This document shows positions 1-12,590 of a DNA stretch of 64,000 nt, piece by piece. The notes below the pieces were generated by a model. That model was not told the origin of the DNA and did no database searches. It worked only from the letters and a program-made list of their open reading frames with translations. Positions within the stretch are counted from its first letter, which is position 1; the number at the start of each line of letters is the position of its first letter. The translations under genes were made by a program, and so were the position numbers. The stretch is from positions 1,426,001-1,490,000 of the forward strand of contig CP103026.1 in NCBI GenBank assembly GCA_024752435.1. The letters run 5' to 3'. The stretch is from Allantophomopsis cytisporea. Its lineage: Eukaryota > Ascomycota > Leotiomycetes > Phacidiales > Phacidiaceae.

Positions 1-2
1 AC

Positions 3-314
3 GCAACAGCTGTCAACGGCCTTGAAGCTCTCACCATTTACCAATCTCATGATCGCCCCTTCGATGTCGTCCTTATGGACATCTCCATGCCCATCATGGA
101 CGGCCTCACCAGCTCCCGCGAAATCCGCCGCTTTGAGCGCATCAATAATCGCGTGCCGGCCACAATCATTGCCCTCACTGGAGCCGCGTCACCGGCGGCT
201 AGGCAGGAGGCATTCAGTTCGGGGATTGATCGATATTTGACCAAACCGGTGCCTATGAAAGCCTTGAAGAGTATTTTGGATGAGTTTAGGGCCTTGGATC
301 AGAGCAATCAATAA
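3..314 (+). CDS. Hybrid histidine kinase, C-terminal receiver domain (5' partial)
   Basis: The gene enters from the left edge; the first complete codon starts at base 3 and TAA ends it at 314, leaving about 103 residues. They form most of a response-regulator receiver domain. The phosphoacceptor Asp is in LMDISMPIMDG (codon 78-80), the conserved Thr in IALTG and the conserved Lys in YLTKPVPM. The N-terminal acidic pair of the domain lies outside the window. In fungi a receiver at the extreme C-terminus of a large protein is typical of hybrid histidine kinases, which pass phosphate through an HPt protein to response regulators of stress pathways. The ALTG.AS.AARQEAF.SGID stretch resembles such kinases rather than Skn7 or Ssk1. 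Which kinase group it belongs to cannot be judged from this piece. No intron is visible in the visible part. Confidence 0.85.
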   Translation, partial: ATAVNGLEALTIYQSHDRPFDVVLMDISMPIMDGLTSSREIRRFERINNRVPATIIALTGAASPAARQEAFSSGIDRYLTKPVPMKALKSILDEFRALDQSNQ

Positions 315-2944
315 AACGGGGCATGATAAATGTGGATGCAAAGTTCCGTAATTTCCCGCCACTTTCCTTTGTTCTTGTGGAATTCTTTTCTTTTTTCTTT
401 TTTCGTTTCTTGTATGACGGGTTTGGATGGGGAACGGAAGGGGTTCGGCGTACATATGAACTCTATACCAGGTGGGGTTGTGATATTTTAACGAATCGAC
501 GGGACGGTTATTGCATAAGCCGGGACATGAATTGTTGGGTTAGGAGGCCGGGGATAAGCTTCTAAGTACATATTGTGGTGCGAGCGGAATACATAGGCAT
601 TTTGGACGCGATGATTCATGAATTGAGGAGCTTGTGATGGACTGTGACGTTTATGGCCCAAGATGAGATGGTGAATGATGGTGAGGATTTGTGGATTCGC
701 TGGACTGAGGGGCGGATTTCTTAAGTAGATATAGAGTACGAATGTTGTGAATAAAGATATATATGTATGACTCTGTAACTGTTTAGATACGCGTTGTTTC
801 GTCTCAAGCTCTAGTTCTAAGTACTATTCTTGTGTCTTGTGTTTGACACTTAGTGCTGATACAGAAATACGTTCCACAATTTCAAGACGAAGCATCAATG
901 TGGAACTGGGAAGCGTCGAGTGCTGGTATTTCCGATATCTTTCCCGAGCATAGTTACTTCATATCTCAATAGAAGTTGATATGGTGTTTCAGTATTGGTA
1001 GTCGAATATGTGGAAGAGCTTGTCATATCACATTCACGGTCGCGAAATCCATATTGACCCTCAATATCTTGTTACTGCAACCTATATACCTGCTGGACGT
1101 GTTTAAGTGCAGAGAAGATGAAAGGTACGGGTATGTAAAGATAGTATCATCGACTGGATACCTGGATCCTGATTGTGGAACATCGCCTAACACTTCACAT
1201 TTTATCAATTGGGTGTTCATGCTATATCTTGAAGATTGATGAGATGGAGATTCCGTGTCTTCTGATTAGGATGGTAATAATGCTATGACTGATAATGGAG
1301 AGGATTGATGATGGATAGGAAGGATGATGGCGAAAATCTGCTGAAGTGGAACTCAGCCTACTTGGACTATTTACACATGCGCGTACTACAAACCTAGTAT
1401 AAATACCATCTAGTTTTCATGTGAACGACTTAGATTGTGAATTGTAACCTCTGACTCGTAACTCATGAATTGTGGCTTGCGAAATATGAGTTGCGTGTAT
1501 GCACTTGCCAGCTGTATGTACATTATCAGCTACATTATCATGCACTTCCTCAGTCATCATCATCTACATCTCATCATCATCATCACTCGTCATTGTTGTA
1601 TCTGTTATAGAGATCTTAGGCATTGCCAACTATGTAGCTTAGCAATATCCGGGAGTTGTATGTTCGCGAACCACAGCTGGTGGTTGGGTAGCTGTTGACT
1701 TCTTTCACTTCTGCTGAGCACCAACCATGAGCTTTATTGTTTCCTGCCTCTGAAAACCTATCTTGGCTTCCCTAGAATAAGCTGTTTGTGAAGCTATCGA
1801 AGCTTTGATGTGTGCCCTCGACTTTCGATGAACCAAAGTAGTATGGGTAGTAAATGAGCTTCCCAGTATAGTTTTGAACTTTGGTTTATGAGCTGTGGTT
1901 ATACTTCTACATAAACATCTATGAATTTGCAAGAGATCTCTTCTCTGCAAGACATGTCGTAATGAAACAACTCTTTAATGTCTAATGCAGTGTCCAGTGC
2001 GCGGCTGTGGAAAATACTACAGTTCCTGGTAATGAAAAAACGATTGACGACAAAGATATAGTAACGACGACACAACAAAGGATGATGAGCGTCTATCTTC
2101 TTTACGGTTCAAGCGCTGTAACCCATATGGACCAAGTATCGTACTCTATGCGAAGGCCACGAGCCGAGCTTGGTTCCGGAGCAAGCCGGTCACAGCTATC
2201 TTCCTATAATGCACAGTCTGAGCTGAAGAGGGACAATAGCCCAAAGTGGAGTGGTGGACCAACTTGGTGTGTCTTGCTTCATAGGTTGTAACTCGAGGGT
2301 TGATAGAGTCGAGAGGAACATACTCGCTTGGATCTTTATTATAATGAATATATTGAACTTAAGAACTGATTAGGGGTGCGTCGCCCCACGAGGTCATAAG
2401 TATGGAGAAGTATATGCATATGAGGAGCTACATATTCATGGAAAGCTACATTTGTTAAGAGCCATACGCTTTCTTACTGAGAGCCGTACAAATGTTGAGA
2501 TCAACACATTGATCAAGAGTCGTAATCTCGAGAGAAACCCCCCCCCCACACACATACAATATCAGCTCGTGCGTCATGTAGACAGACATTCAGACCGCAT
2601 GTACAAGACGATTGCATATCTCGACAGGGCAACTCAGACATTCGCCCTCTCATTCAATCGACATCCCAATTCGCCCACAAGCTCCTTAGTGAAGCGCAAG
2701 GAGCCCCTTTCATTCACATTTCATTCACGCAGAATACCTAGAAGCACTAAATAGAAGGATACCACTCTCCTCTATCTTTATAAACCATGCAAAAGCCTGC
2801 ATAAAATCTACGTAAACAGCAAAGAGCCACCAACGCCAGAACCGCTAGCCTACCGGAAAAACTTCCTATCCAGCTATCGAGCAACACCGAAACCTAAAGT
2901 AAAACCCATAACACATGTTATAAGTAAGAAACTTGTACCTGAAA
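315..2944. other. Intergenic spacer between kinase and tbf1 (convergent 3' ends)
   Basis: 2.6 kb without a gene I can support. It should hold both 3' UTRs. Small features are a CAT/TCA-rich stretch around 1550-1590 and a run of nine C at about 2539-2547. Reading frames here are short, have no conserved motifs and are not continued by plausible splice sites. Confidence 0.6.
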
Positions 2945-5545
2945 TCACAACCCCATCAAACCATCATGATCCTGCACAGCAGCCTGCAATCTCTGCCCAA
3001 GAACCTCCTCATAACTGAGCTCTCTCGGTTGCTCGACCGGCACGCTAAGTTCCTCTTTTGGCTCGACCGGATCCAGACCCAGCTCGCCCCCATGGCCAGT
3101 CTCGGCATTGTGACCCACGTTATGCCCATGGTTCACAATTCCATGCCCATGATTATGAGCATGCATCTGCATATGCTGATCTTCTTGAATCTGCAGACTA
3201 TGCGAGGAGTTGTCCTGCTGCATGTTGGCGGCATGAATCTGCGGCGTACCAGGGTGCGAGAGATGCTGCTGTGGCTGCTGCTGGTGTGTTGGCGGGGCAC
3301 CATTGGGCGGGGCGTTCATGCCACCAGCTAGCGTCAATATACCATTAAAACGGGCCTGTTCTTCGTCGGATGCGAGGCGAGCGCGCTCCTCGGCTTCCTT
3401 TCGTGCGGCTTGCGAGGGTGCGCGGGTTTTGAGCTCGCCAGTCACGCATTGTAGGTAGTAGGGCACTTCGATGTTGCTCTTGAGGAAGAAGAGCTTGAGG
3501 TTACGTGCTTTGTCTTTCAGCTGCACCTGGTTGCGGTCTTTGAGGATCTCGGATACCTGCCCTTTCGCGCCGTACAAGGCGAGGATTTGAGACCAGTGAG
3601 GACCTCGGACTTGATCCAGCCCAGCCATCAAGGCGTTCTCTTCTTCTGTTGACCATGGGCGCCGTTGGGATGGGAGACCCGGCCGTCTAGAGTGTGGTGA
3701 GGCCTTGGCTACCGCTGCTTGGCGTGCTTGTTCGTAGAGGACTTGAGTAGGTGCTGTCTGGGTGTGGTAAGGAATTGCCCCTCCAGGATAATTTTGTGGT
3801 TGGAATCCATTCTGGGTCGGATCTTGGCCTGGATGGTGTTGGGTATGCTGAGGGTGTTGGGGATGCTGGGGATGCTGGGGATGTTGAGGATGCTGGGGAT
3901 GCTGGGGATGCTGGGGATGTTGTGGGTGTTGATGCGCGTTGGGCTGCTGTATATTTGTTGTATATTGCCCAAAGCCAACACTTTGAAGTGCTCTTTCAGC
4001 AGCTTCGTTAGCTTGTTGCATGATATCAGCTTCGGTCAAGTCGTTATTTGGCGCTGGAATACTATTGCCTTGTTGACTCGGCTGCTGGTCGAAGTTCAGT
4101 ATTGGCGGATTTTGAGGCGTATCTTGATTACGAGCTGGAGAGGCTGGTGCGGTGAGTGCATGACGTCGCATGTAAGGGGCAATGAGAGGCTCGTATGTCA
4201 CATTTAGGTGAATGCTCAGAGATCTCAAGAAATCTTCCCAAGCATACTTCTCAGACAGAGCAGCTATAATTAGTTAGCTTTGAGATCTATCATGTTCACG
4301 CCACAACTTACGAAGCTGATCAATATCAACAGTCTGGGCCTGCAAAAATTCTCTCCTCGCTCTAGCTTCATTGACGAACTCCACCTCTCCAGAAGTCAGT
4401 TCTTGACCGGGATGTCTGGCGCGCAATATATCCTCAATGGAAGCGGGAAACAAATCATCCAAAATGTCATCCTTTGCACGTTCTTGCTCCTCCTGCGATA
4501 TGGCCGAAATGTACATCTGAGTCTTGAGATTCAGATAAAGCATACCGGGTTCCTTCTGCAGCTCACTTCCATCTGGTGTAAAGGTCTCAATAAAATGATC
4601 GTTGAGTTCGTAAAATCCAACATCCTGTCCACCAAACACACTTGAGACGAATGTTGCGAGATTTGTAGTTCGGATGGTAGCTCGATGTTCTGTTTCGTGG
4701 ATGCTGAGTTCATCTGCGGACAGAAAGGGCTTCTCTTGCGAGTAGATCTTCTTTGTTTGATCGAACAAGGACTTCAAGGTAGCATATGCTTGACCCAAGT
4801 CCGAGTCTGGCTGGGTGATTATCTTCACTGTCTCCGAATATGGACCTTGCGCTAAAGTGCTCAGAATCTGAGTAGACTATCATAAAGTTAGACAAAGCTT
4901 TTGTCATATTCTTATGCCCAGTCTTCTTACCAAACTCTCCAGTATTGGCAAACTAAGAATTCGCATGTACAAATGTGGATCGGACGCGAAGCCAGGCGTT
5001 GTATCAGGAACTGGAGCCGGCTCGGTATAACTTTGAGGATCATGGTTATAGTCTTGCGACAACTGTTCCAACGGCTGCTCCAAAGGTTGGTCTCCAATAT
5101 GCTGCTGGAAGATATTGTCTAGACTGCTATGGTCTTGCTCCGGGTTCTGATTCTGATTCTGGTTTTGAGTCTGGTTCTCAATATCTCGAGTAGCAGTTGC
5201 AGCCGCCTGTGCAATGATTTCGTCAAAGTTCAACTCTTCACCTCCTCCAATGCTCGTGGTCTCTATCCGTTGTCGCTTCTCGTCGCCTTCTACTTGGTCA
5301 TCTTGGGAGGCTCTACGTTTGAGAGGTGATATTGGCGTATCGAAATGAGGTATGGGATCGTTGGCATAGGGCGATTCATATTTTGTCGCAACCTCTATAA
5401 AAGATTCCAATCAGCTCTATGATCCTGTACTCACCCGAGAGAATAGTCCCAAGTGACGCGCAACTATCTGACAGTAGTCCTGGAAGTTTGCGCATTGTGA
5501 GGAAAACCAACCTTCGGTCGGCGCGTTTGGCGCAACTATAGACAT
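2945..5545 (-). CDS. tbf1: Tbf1-like telobox (TTAGGG-repeat) binding protein
   Basis: Five exons on the minus strand: 5545-5512, 5467-5435, 5394-4931, 4876-4312, 4263-2945 (804 residues); phases match at every junction. Order: acidic, Gln/Asn-rich N-terminus with a basic LKRRA patch; a helical region of about 220 residues (exon 4 into exon 5) fitting the TRF-homology dimerisation domain; a HPQ repeat tract; then a Myb/telobox domain near residues 565-625, with RPWSTEEENALMAGL and the telobox signature VQLKDKARNLK. The C-terminus is Gln/His-rich with many Met. Tbf1 proteins bind TTAGGG-type motifs at subtelomeres and in promoters, in some fungi those of ribosomal protein genes. The first two exons are tiny; I chose them because they give MSIVAPNAPTE followed by a smooth frame, whereas starting at the Met at 5410 would ignore two good splice sites. 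The two 5' introns are short (44 and 40 nt). Confidence 0.85.
3842..3938 (-). repeat. 9-bp minisatellite inside tbf1 (His-Pro-Gln tract)
   Basis: About ten tandem copies of a 9-bp unit, ATGCTGGGG on the plus strand, read on the minus strand as CAY-CCY-CAR. They encode a (HPQ)n tract between the dimerisation region and the Myb domain. Copies differ mainly at third positions, so the unit has been kept as protein. Copy number is likely to vary between strains. Confidence 0.9.
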
Positions 5546-8500
5546 GATGGATGGAATACTCTGTATGGCAGTCTCTCCGCTCTCATACACTCTCAAGTCT
5601 TGTCGCCAAAAAGTGGTGCTTTTCGAAAATCGATGTTCGTGGAATTGACGTTGCTTGAGGCCATTCTTTTGATTTGGCGCTACTGGCGAAAATCTTCCTG
5701 CCTGAATTCTGCGTGGCGGGGACCGAAAGGGAAGACGGGATACACCTTCTACGAGGCGTCACATTTTGGCTTAGGCGAACCCTGGGATTGGCACCCTCAA
5801 TGAAAGCCCCCGCCCTAGGTATGCTCGAAGTGACTGATACACGAACATCAATGTCAACGACCTAGAATTATATATATCTCTTTATAATTGAAGCTATGTA
5901 TCATGCGAAATGCGTACAAGGGAATTTATATATATGGAGTTTATCATCATCGCTTCTTTTTACGTAGAATTGTTTTCTTCGATTACGATTTCCGCTCCTT
6001 CTTGAACTTTGGTGAGATCAATGTTGTGAGGGACAGTTGCTGTAAAGTAAGCAAGGTATTTAACGGTATTGTACCTGCTTCTGTTTGGACACAATGCAAC
6101 CTAGAGACTGATTGAATATATTGCTCCGTATATGCAGTACAGAGAGCACATTCGGGTTTCAGCGCCACTCGTTGGGAAAGAAATGGCGACGATTTGATAC
6201 ACAGAGAAAGTTCTTGCGACCAATGCGGGTTGATGTATTATCATTGAATGTGAGGGTATGGAGTACCTACTGTGAGGTCCACGACAACATGAACTCTCGA
6301 TACACGAGATCGATGAATTGTATCGCTGTCGTTGTATGGAGACCAAATAAGAAGGGGGAGAAAGATAGGAGACAAAGTTGGCTTTCTTGACTTGTAAAGA
6401 CTCAATCCAAATCTCCCTGGTGATGATAAACATCCAACTTACCTTGGGTATGTACGTAGTAGGTCTTGGTATACCCAGGTAGTAGCGTACCGTAGGCAAG
6501 TGAAGGATCAGTGCGTGTGCCTTAAATATTAGACATCACACATACACGTTGGAAGGTCACGAGACCGAGCAAATCCATTGATATCCACCGTGCGGCTTGA
6601 CTGAAGGACGATGATCGGTTTCAAACACAGAAGCTGTTTATGACGATACTTCAACACTTTCACCCGTAAGCACGCACGAAACGACTCTCACAATCTTACA
6701 ACACCCTCACGTGAGTCATCTGTTCGACTTGACATAAACTCCAATTAGATGAAATATCACAGATCATTACTCAGCTCAACAGCGGCACGACTCCAGACGA
6801 TCTTACAGCGGCGTGGGCATTTGATGATTTACTTTCACAGATCTCTCACTCGCCGCTTTCACACGAACCCCAGCACGGCAGTCATACAGTAGTAAGCCAG
6901 CGCAGAAGATCCACACTCGCGCCGTTTTCAGAATTCCACAAGACCAGTAATAACGCCCTGTATTACCACTTGAATAGCATCACCGGTACGATACTCATAG
7001 TGGTATACTAAGTTTATGCAAGAATAGAAATTGGGATATTCCGAAGCTTCTCCATTCTTCCATGTCGTTTGTAGGGAAGATTATTGAAGTGCGATTCGAT
7101 CACTTGGAACAGCTTCAGGCAGAGGATTGTGTATGTACCACCGTTGAGGCATTACGTCCGTATGTATGCACATACATACATACATACGCCTTACGACGCT
7201 CACAATCATTCTGATGCAGGTATTTACTATGTATGGCGGTACATACATATGTACAGCGTGACCTACTAAGGCTCATGCTTCTTTCTGGCTGGACACCTGG
7301 GCACCTGGGCACCTGGACTACCTATGAATATCACGCTGTCACTGTCACTCACTGCACGGTGAATACTGTGGATACTACACACTAAAATTCGACGAGTTGG
7401 TGGATTGAAAGTGCCTCTTTAGTGTGTGCTTCGTGCTTCTTTCCTTGGACAACGCACTGTTGTTCCCTAGTTCCGGTACCCCACCATATACCACCCCACA
7501 TCCGCTCACGCCGCTACTGTAAAGACCAGCCAAAGACCAGCCAACAACAAACACTCCACACTTCCCCAGAGTTCGGCTTCCGCGCGACCGAAGGGTCGAG
7601 CTTCACGACAGAGCCACTTCCCAAACCATACCCGTCTCATTTACACCCTTTTCCCCTTACTGTTGAGACTACGGAACTTAAAGTTGTTGGCTTAAGGATG
7701 AATGGCTTCTTCTGCTTAAGCTTATGAAGACAGTTCTCTGAACTCTCGTGAAGGGTTTCCCATGAAGGATTTCAGATGCATCAAGAGCGTCAAGCGGCAT
7801 GGAAAAGAGGGTCTTGTCTAGGGGTCAGCTGTGATATATTTCACATTGGCCGTGCACTGCGGAGCAGTGGGATAGCAAGTGAAGAAAGCCGACTCGACTA
7901 TTTAATATCACTGTCTTCAGGGGAGAAGAATTATGCAGTGCCACAGTTCTGTAAGTATTGGGAGTATCCATAGGTGGGTGCTTATGTTGACTCCACAATC
8001 CTCCTCCTCTTGCCGGCGCCTCCCCTCAATATTATTTGCATTAACAATTTCATAAGTAGTGGAATTCATAGTGGCATCTATAGTGGCATTATAGCTCTGC
8101 AAACAAACTCAAGAGGCCACGAAGACTCAGAACCTTCCACGTGCCTAAAGCCTGTCACTGTCATGCACACACATACGGCTTCCCCGCTGATACCATCCAA
8201 TACTTTAAGGTCGCAACACTGCCTCCTTCGCTCATAGTGCCAACGAAACCGCAAACGCCGAAAGATAGGATCGCAGATTTTCGGACTTTATTTATATATT
8301 TGCAAAGTTATGAATGATGGGCGTTTTGGGACGAGCACAAAAAGAAGGATTCCTGAGTGAGGGCAATGAAGTTCGTTCAGTCAGGTCTTTCGGCCAGCAT
8401 TGACACGAAAATAAAGTTGCTATCTCGCCTCCACTATGCCGAGACCAACTCAGCCCCGCGATAAAGCAGGGTGATAATGCAAATGGCTGTAATCTCTCAC

Positions 8501-9823
8501 AAATGGTCTCATCTCCAAGCAGAAAGGGAACGATATCTCACGTATGAATATGAATACTTATTGATTATTCCATGTTAAACGACTATGGATAGACTTTTTC
8601 GGTGATAATGAATAGAAGGTGGATCGGACGCTGTCTAGATCATCCTCCAAACTTTGGTGGCGTAGCGTCTTGCATCCTTTACAACAACTCCATGGAAACG
8701 GGTCAGGATTGAGAGCTACCCCTCACAAGAAGAATGCAATGCCGAGAGTCGATGGATCTTGAATGGATGTCCATCGCCGCCTTTCCCTCCACCTCCGTGC
8801 TACTTACTACTCTTCCTGCAAGCTCGAGCTTGTAGGCTGTCATAGTACGACGTCTCTCCTAGGTACTTATTCATATGAATAGTGCGGATAGAGCTGTGAG
8901 TAGGGGAATATGCCGGAGTCTAGTATTTCAATTCTCTGATTACAGTACAGAGTCGTAATCCAGCTCCGTCAGCATCCCAGACTCCACCACCATACAGTAA
9001 TATCTCGTGGCAAATACATACGGACACGATGGATGAGTGGATGAGGATGAGTGGAAGGACCTTGAAGCTAAGATCGATGCTGGTCCGGAAGGACGATGGG
9101 ATGTTGCAGATGTGCATTGATTACCTCTAGAATATGTGTAAGGAAGCACTACCTAATCAGGAGATGTCCTCCTATTCTACAACTACTTGTACAGCATTAT
9201 CGTTTTAGAACATCTTACTGTACATTGAATACTGCGCCGGAATGTATCATCAGTGAAAAGCCCAATTGCCAACATGATGATCATATCCCCAACCTTCCTG
9301 CTCGCCGGTCCTTGTGGAGATTCTCTGCCTTCTCCATCATTCGCCCTTCTCCCTAACGACTGGCCATCCACTCATCTGACCGTCTCAATTGCCTTTTTGA
9401 TGCTAGTCCCTAGACTCCGTTCGTGCTCATTGACCCCTAGTATCCCAGTTCCCCAATGAGATCATGGCCTTTCTGTTTAATTGAGATCGGAAAGTCGTTC
9501 AGTCTGTCTCGAAAGTGTCCACTAGTGATGATTGCTTGCAAGCCCTTTTGCCTTTCCAACGTAGAGGATGTTACGGGACGAGGGAAAGATGAAGCTTCCC
9601 AGTAGCCGAAGGTTGGTGTGGTACTCATAGAGAGCTGAGCTGAGCTTTGATAGTATTTGAACCTCATTACCCCGCGCCTACTTAATACTCTACTGTCCCC
9701 CCATACTATCCTCCCTTTCCTCTTCATACCACGACTTCATCCCTCACAAATACCAAATCATTATACGGACAAGATACCCCATTATACAAATTTTAAAAAC
9801 TCTCACATAATTCACAACTCACA
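5546..9823. other. Long spacer between divergent tbf1 and aldehyde dehydrogenase
   Basis: 4.3 kb containing the two divergent promoters. Open frames are short and lack recognisable motifs. A tract of ACAT/GTAC repeats lies near 7150-7260, and a short direct repeat of 'cacctgggcacctggg' type at about 7296-7315. Nothing else can be supported. Confidence 0.5.
9670..9675 (-). promoter_or_regulatory. CreA-like motif upstream of aldehyde dehydrogenase
   Basis: CCCCGC on the plus strand is GCGGGG on the minus, matching the SYGGRG consensus of the carbon-catabolite repressor CreA, about 150 bp before the start codon. A single 6-bp match is weak evidence; it is listed because the alcohol dehydrogenase has one at a comparable distance. 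Confidence 0.3.
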
Positions 9824-11440
9824 ATGGCGACCACTTCGATTACTACCCCATCCAATTTCAAATACGAGCAACCAACTGGATTGTAAGCTTTCCTGTCTTT
9901 AGCCTCGTTGCCACAGCACCTACCATATTCTTATCATTGGCTAATCTCATTCACTATAGGTTCATCAACAACGAATGGGTGAAGGGTGTCGATAACAAGA
10001 CCTTTGAAGTCATCAACCCATCTACCGAAAAGGTTATCTGCTCTGTGTCCGAGGCCACCGAAAAGGATGTCGATATTGCAGTATCCGCAGCCCGCAAGGC
10101 ATTCGAAGGTCCATGGAGTAAAGAGACCCCAGAGGGAAGAGGCAAGCTTCTCGTGAACCTCGCCAACCTCGTTGAAAAGAACGCCGACTTGTTGGCCGCT
10201 GTTGAGTCTCTGGATAACGGAAAGGCCATCTCTATGGCTAAGGGTGATGTTGGCATGGTCGCTGGATGTCTAAGATACTACGGTGGTTGGGCTGATAAGA
10301 TTGAGGGAAAGGTCATTGATACCAACCCAGATACCTTCACATACACTAGACAAGAGCCAGTATGTACTTTCATTCCACTCACAAGCGATCGTTTTCTAAT
10401 ATTCATAGATTGGTGTCTGTGGTCAAATTATTCCATGGAACTTCCCACTCCTCATGTGGTCTTGGAAGATTGGTCCAGCTGTTGCCACCGGTAACACCGT
10501 TGTTATCAAGACCGCTGAGCAAACTCCACTTTCCGCCCTTGTAGCCGCCAACTTGATCAAGGAGGCTGGCTTCCCACCAGGAGTTATCAACATTATTTCC
10601 GGTTTCGGAAAGGTCGCCGGGGCAGCTCTCTCTTCCCACATGGACGTTGACAAGATCGCCTTCACTGGATCCACTGTTGTTGGTCGTCAAATCATGAAGG
10701 CAGCAGCTGGCTCCAACCTTAAGAAGGTGACTCTCGAGCTCGGCGGAAAGTCGCCCAACATCATCTTCAACGACGCAGACATTGAGAACGCGATTTCCTG
10801 GGTCAACTTCGGAATTTTCTTCAACCACGGCCAGTGCTGCTGCGCCGGTTCCCGTGTCTACGTACAGGAAGGCATCTACGACAAGTTCGTTGAGCGATTC
10901 AAGGCTCGCGCTCTCAAGAACAAGGTCGGAGACCCATTCGCCGCAGATACCTTCCAGGGCCCACAGGTCTCCCAGCTCCAATTCGATCGTATTATGGGCT
11001 ACATCGATGAGGGCAAGAAGGCCGGTGCTAAGGTCGAGACTGGTGGTGAGAGACACGGCACCGAGGGATACTTCATCAAGCCAACCATCTTCTCGAACGT
11101 TACTGAGGACATGAAGATCATGCAGGAGGAGATCTTTGGCCCTGTCTGCTCCATTGCTAAGTTCTCCACCGAGGAGGAAATTATCAAGACTGGCAACAAC
11201 TCCACCTACGGTCTCGCCGCCGCTGTTCACACCTCCAATCTCAACACTGCTATTAGAGTGTCAAATGCCCTCAGAGCTGGTACCGTCTGGGTTAACTCAT
11301 ACAACATGCTTCATCACCAGGTTCCTTTCGGCGGATACAAGGAGTCCGGTATTGGACGAGAACTCGGCGAGGCGGCGTTGTCAAACTACACGCAGACCAA
11401 GTCTGTTAGCATTCGTCTTGGTGATGCACTTTTCGGTTAG
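9824..11440 (+). CDS. Aldehyde dehydrogenase, NAD(P)+-dependent
   Basis: Three exons: 9824-9882, 9960-10359, 10409-11440 (496 residues, the normal length of the class). It oxidises aldehydes such as acetaldehyde to carboxylic acids. Visible signatures: TGLFINNEWVKG at the N-terminus, the substrate channel motif PWNFPLLMW, the coenzyme motif FTGSTVVG, the general base Glu in LELGGKSPNI (about residue 263) and the catalytic Cys in GQCCCAGSR (about residue 297, the middle Cys). The C-terminus has PFGGYKESGIGRELG. There is no basic amphipathic presequence, so a cytosolic enzyme of the AldA/Ald5 kind is likely. The start is the first ATG after an A-rich leader, and exon 1 joins in frame through GG-ATT|G. 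The coding sequence is GC-richer and more codon-biased (many -CC/-TC endings) than its surroundings, as in highly expressed genes. Confidence 0.95.
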
Positions 11441-12590
11441 GAGGCTCTGATATAAATTGTTTGGTGCGATTTGGCTGTATATGAATAATGGTTACGGTAA
11501 CTAGCTAGCTGGATTATTTAGCTGCTTATGACACGTTTTACTTTCTATATGTGTGCATTGTTGCAAGTTGCTGTGAAATGAACTTGAGTGAAGTGGTGTC
11601 GTGATGATTCGAAGTGAAGGAATCAAGTAGAGTGTGGTGGTGGTAGTGTGGATCAAGAATATGTATTGCTGTCAACATCCTGCACTATCACTTTGATGGC
11701 CCGAATAGGTCTTTTCGAGGCTAGAATAGAGTACAAGGTTAAAGATGATGAACTATCAGATGTGGTACAAAATATCCAAATTGTTCAAGACGAACATGTC
11801 TTTCAGAGTAGTCTTACATTTAAGGAGAATTAGGACTTACTTCGTCTGCGCTGTGGAACCGAATATTACTTCATAAATTGCCAGTGATTGATGTTTAACT
11901 GTCATTATTCACTTCGTCGTCGGTCTTTCGCTTCAATGGTTGTCTGATGTGCGTTAGGCAATTTCAGATTCAATTCAGAGCAGAGAAGCATGGATCCAAT
12001 CTTCACAATCCTGATCGGACTGGCAGATTCTTGGGTTTGTGGCTCATCCTATGTATCATTTCGGGATATTTTAAACTGCAATTTGTAGATTGGACGAAGT
12101 TCAGATCACATATTCCTTCAAGCTATGGCGGTGCAATGAACTTGCCGTCGGCCGCTCTGTCCCCTGTAATTTGTTTTCTGTGCCTACATGCGTACATGCA
12201 AATACTGGCCGATTCATGATCTGCGTAAATCTACAATCTTGACTTTATAACTTGTCAACAATAAATGGAAACATCGATATAATAACTGTAGATTGCAATT
12301 TATGGCAGAGATTTGAATATATATTTCTGACAGATTCAATTGCGGCTTTGAAAGTATAAATGAAGTAGACCTTCAACTGATACACCCTGCACATTTAATT
12401 CGATGCGCAAGAACTCAAACCAAAACTCCGGTAAGCCAGTTGGTTCCTGCGTCATACGAAAAGTCCCTTACTGCGTGCATCAGCCATAGCCGCGTATAGA
12501 CATTGCAGCCTGCGATATGTTTTTCCTTAAAAGTTAACGTCTACCCACAAATATAGCTCTTAATTCTCATCACACCAAGCGCAAATCAAG
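11441..12590. other. Spacer between aldehyde dehydrogenase and short-chain dehydrogenase
   Basis: 1.15 kb, AT-rich toward the right. It includes the 3' UTR of the first gene and the promoter of the second. No gene or notable repeat seen. Confidence 0.55.

Noticed and set aside
3719..4207. Plus-strand frame with GMLGML repeats
   Set aside because: Antisense reading of the HPQ minisatellite of tbf1.
5383..5410. Met at 5410 as the start of tbf1
   Set aside because: The codons before VATKYE fall in an intron with good donor and acceptor; two small upstream exons restore a consistent frame and a better start.
10403..11230. 275-codon open frame antisense to the aldehyde dehydrogenase
   Set aside because: It is a shadow of a codon-biased gene: the plus strand carries a complete, conserved enzyme with catalytic residues, and the antisense product has no motif.
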